The notes under the pieces are model-generated. The model saw only the letters and a program-made list of their open reading frames with translations. It was not told the origin of the DNA and did not search any database. A program made the translations under genes and the position numbers. A stretch of DNA of 64,000 nucleotides from Streptomyces griseocarneus (lineage in GTDB: Bacteria; Actinomycetota; Actinomycetes; Streptomycetales; Streptomycetaceae): the NCBI RefSeq assembly GCF_014655595.1, contig NZ_BNBL01000009.1, forward strand, positions 62,001-126,000, written 5' to 3'. How positions within the stretch are numbered: position 1 is the stretch's first letter; each line of letters starts with the position of its first letter. Positions 62,409 through 64,000 of this stretch are shown here, in pieces.

Positions 62409-62448
62409 GGGCACCGGCCGGGCACCGGCCCGGCACCGGCCCGGCACC
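62409..62448. repeat. About 3.6 tandem copies of an 11-bp GC-rich unit
   Basis: Units GGGCACCGGCC, GGGCACCGGCC, CGGCACCGGCC and a partial CGGCACC fill the gap between the MFS stop (62406) and the convergent terC stop (62466). A small CCTCC/GGAGG stem follows. Confidence 0.8.
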
Positions 62449-62465
62449 TCCCCCGGAGGGAGGGG

Positions 62466-63488
62466 TCAGGCGCGGGCGCTCTCGCGGTCCTTGCCCTCCC
62501 CGGCCGCCGGCGCCGCCACGGCGGCCTCGGCGGCCTCCTCCCGCGCCTGCCGGGCCGAGGCCCGCAGGCTGGTGACGGTCGTGACGGCCAGCACCGCGCA
62601 GATGACGCCGAGCGAGACCGGGATGCTGATCTCGGGGACGGCGACGCCGTTCTCGTGCAGGGCGTGCAGGACGAGCTTGACGCCGATGAAGCCGAGGATG
62701 ACCGACAGGCCGTAGGAGAGGTGGACCAGCTTCTTCAGCAAGCCGCCTATCAGGAAGTACAGCTGGCGCAGGCCCATGAGGGCGAAGGCGTTGGCGGTGA
62801 AGACGATGTACGGGTCCTGGGTGAGGCCGAAGATCGCGGGTATGGAGTCCAGCGCGAACAGCACGTCGGTGGTGCCGATCGCCAGCATGACGATCAGCAT
62901 CGGCGTCATCAGCCGCTTGCCGTTCTCGGTGATGAACAGCTTCGTGCCGTGGTAGCGGTCGGTGGACGGGATGCGCCGCTCGACCAGCTTCAGGAAGCGG
63001 TTCTCCTCGAACTCCTCCTCGTCCTCGTCCGCCCGCGCCTCCTGGATGAGCTTCCACGCGGTCCAGATCAGGAAGGCGCCGAAGATGTAGAAGACCCACG
63101 CGAAGTTGGCGATGATCGCGGCGCCGGCGCCGATGAACACGGCGCGCAGGACCAGGGCGATCAGGACGCCCACCATGAGCACCCGCTGCTGGTAGACCCG
63201 CGGGACGGCGAACTTCGCCATGATCAGGACGAAGACGAAGAGGTTGTCGACGCTCAGCGACTTCTCCGTGATGAAGCCGGCGAAGAACTCACCGGCCGGA
63301 GCGCTGCCGCCGAAGACCCAGAGCCCCAGCCCGAAGAGCCCGGCCAGGGCCACCCAGACCGCCGTCCACACGCCCGCCTCTCTGACGGAGACCTCGTGCG
63401 GCTTGCGGCCTCCGATGAAGAAGTCGGCGGCGATGAGGGCACACAGACCGAGGATGGTCAGCGTCCACAGGGTCAGGGAAACGTCCAC
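62466..63488 (-). CDS. TerC family integral membrane protein (Alx-like)
   Basis: 340-residue membrane protein with about nine transmembrane segments. Family marks include FFAGFITEKSLSVDNLFVFVL (the conserved Glu/Asp-containing helices), IFGAFLIWTAWKLIQEA, a charged cytoplasmic loop (ADEDEEEFEENRFLKLVERR) and GTTDVLFALDSIPAIFGLTQ. TerC/Alx proteins export or balance manganese and accompany tellurite-stress genes. GTG 63488 has GGAGGAA directly upstream. The short polar C-terminus (EEAAEAAVAAPAAGEGKDRE) is variable. It lies downstream of the incomplete gene on the same strand. Confidence 0.93.
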   Translation of the reverse strand: MDVSLTLWTLTILGLCALIAADFFIGGRKPHEVSVREAGVWTAVWVALAGLFGLGLWVFGGSAPAGEFFAGFITEKSLSVDNLFVFVLIMAKFAVPRVYQQRVLMVGVLIALVLRAVFIGAGAAIIANFAWVFYIFGAFLIWTAWKLIQEARADEDEEEFEENRFLKLVERRIPSTDRYHGTKLFITENGKRLMTPMLIVMLAIGTTDVLFALDSIPAIFGLTQDPYIVFTANAFALMGLRQLYFLIGGLLKKLVHLSYGLSVILGFIGVKLVLHALHENGVAVPEISIPVSLGVICAVLAVTTVTSLRASARQAREEAAEAAVAAPAAGEGKDRESARA

Positions 63489-63554
63489 TGTTCCTCCGGT
63501 ACGTCGTACGGGCGTACGGCAGTTCCCAGAACAGTACAGGAAAGCCCAAGGAAT

Positions 63555-63596
63555 AGTAAAGAGAAACCCAAAACCCCAGCTCAGCGCCGCTTTACT
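63555..63596. other. Inverted repeat in the AT-rich terC leader
   Basis: AGTAAAG (63555-63561) and CTTTACT (63590-63596) are exact inverted copies 28 bases apart. The block 63535-63600 is far poorer in G+C than its surroundings. TTTACT and a TACTGT 18 bases further along the minus strand could form a promoter for terC. No known metal riboswitch pattern was recognised. Confidence 0.4.
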
Positions 63597-63598
63597 CG

Positions 63599-64000
63599 CT
63601 AAATGCCATACGCCTTCCGGGCCTGCCCGACCTGCCACAGCACCTGCCGCAGCACCTCGCTCCCGGACGGCGCCAGCGACGGCTCGTACGTCCAGGAGTG
63701 CCCCACCCACGGGTCGGCGAGGTGGTCGTCGGGCACCGGCGTGACCCGCAGCAGCGAGCGCCACAGCGGGTCCAGCACGGGCCCGTACGCCCGGGCGTCC
63801 TCGCGGTCGGCGACCATCATCAGGTGCACGCCCACGGACGGCCCCTCGTCCGCGAGGTAGCGCAGCTGGGTCACGGAGCGGTCGTCGAAGCCGTGCGGGA
63901 AGTCGTTGACGATCAGCAGCTGCTCGGAGGTGTCGAGGTCGGGCGGCAGGGAGTCCACGGCTCCGCTGCGGACCGCCATCTGCACCAGGTCGACGCGCTG
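63599..64000 (-). CDS. C-terminal part of a probable ATP-binding/FtsK-like protein (partial)
   Basis: The frame is open to the right edge of the window and stops at TAG 63599-63601. About 133 residues are visible: VNDFPHGFDDRSVTQLRYLA, DEGPSVGVHLMMVADREDA, then SLLRVTPVPDDHLADPWVGH and YEPSLAPSGSEVLRQVLWQV. The pattern (acidic site, VGVHLMMV strand) resembles the last part of an FtsK/SpoIIIE-type motor domain that I associate with TerD-linked stress loci. The Walker motifs lie outside the window, so this is tentative. terC follows 111 bp downstream. Confidence 0.65.
   Translation of the reverse strand, partial: QRVDLVQMAVRSGAVDSLPPDLDTSEQLLIVNDFPHGFDDRSVTQLRYLADEGPSVGVHLMMVADREDARAYGPVLDPLWRSLLRVTPVPDDHLADPWVGHSWTYEPSLAPSGSEVLRQVLWQVGQARKAYGI

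Noticed and set aside
63489..63600. yybP-ykoY manganese riboswitch upstream of terC
   Set aside because: The conserved paired elements of that class were not recognisable; only an inverted repeat and AT-rich sequence are seen.

Overview
The window is high-GC actinobacterial chromosome. GTG and TTG starts are frequent, mycothiol-type and WhiA/RapZ/YvcK genes are present, and the gene order strongly resembles the central chromosome of Streptomyces. I place it in Streptomyces or a close relative. No tRNA, rRNA, insertion sequence, integrase, attachment site or CRISPR array was seen.

Layout. 1-4580: end of a probable membrane protein, a LuxR-type two-component system, a serine hydrolase and a tandem TerD-domain stress protein. 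4582-16453: mostly secreted or metabolic single genes: a luciferase-like oxidoreductase, a Tat-exported PhoX-like protein, a large acidic unknown, a secreted nuclease, a DapA-type lyase, a Cys-rich unknown coupled to a tiny gene, dapD, a secreted subtilase and agmatine deiminase. 16526-19160: a visibly lower-GC gene for a HTH / P-loop ATPase / Sel1-repeat protein, then a 54-residue membrane peptide. This is the most accessory-looking segment.

19211-25826 (minus strand) is a complete SUF iron-sulfur assembly operon in transcription order sufR-sufB-sufD-Rieske ferredoxin-sufC-sufS-sufU-sufT, tightly spaced with several 4-base stop/start overlaps. A CAAC-N6-GTTG palindrome touches the sufR start codon. 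25964-31226 holds an ABC exporter and the haem O/A synthases ctaA and ctaB. 31660-38231 is the pentose phosphate operon tkt-tal-zwf-opcA-pgl, ending in a strong terminator. 38357-44197 (minus strand) carries pgi, an RbpA-family protein, secG, tpiA, pgk and gap. Carbon metabolism (glycolysis and pentose phosphate) and electron transport maturation (Fe-S, haem A) are therefore grouped.

44357-53607 (minus strand) holds a secreted zinc carboxypeptidase, then uvrC-rapZ-yvcK-whiA, then a secreted papain-like protease paired with a membrane-anchored protein. That protease pair is divergent from a HTH regulator whose start is preceded by a perfect GTGAAT-ATTCAC palindrome. 54817-64000 holds a Tat/lipoprotein Rieske protein, a PfkB sugar kinase, uvrA with a Lys/Ala tail, a mycothiol-type isomerase and metallo-beta-lactamase pair, an MHS transporter, a TerC protein and the C-terminal end of an unfinished gene.

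Start sites were chosen from visible Shine-Dalgarno (SD) spacing, overlap with the previous stop, and remembered family N-termini. No alignment or search was run, so family names rest on motifs read by eye. The least explained items are the ATPase at 16526-18844, the coupled small gene at 12636-12794, and the protease / anchored protein / regulator unit at 52112-54787.
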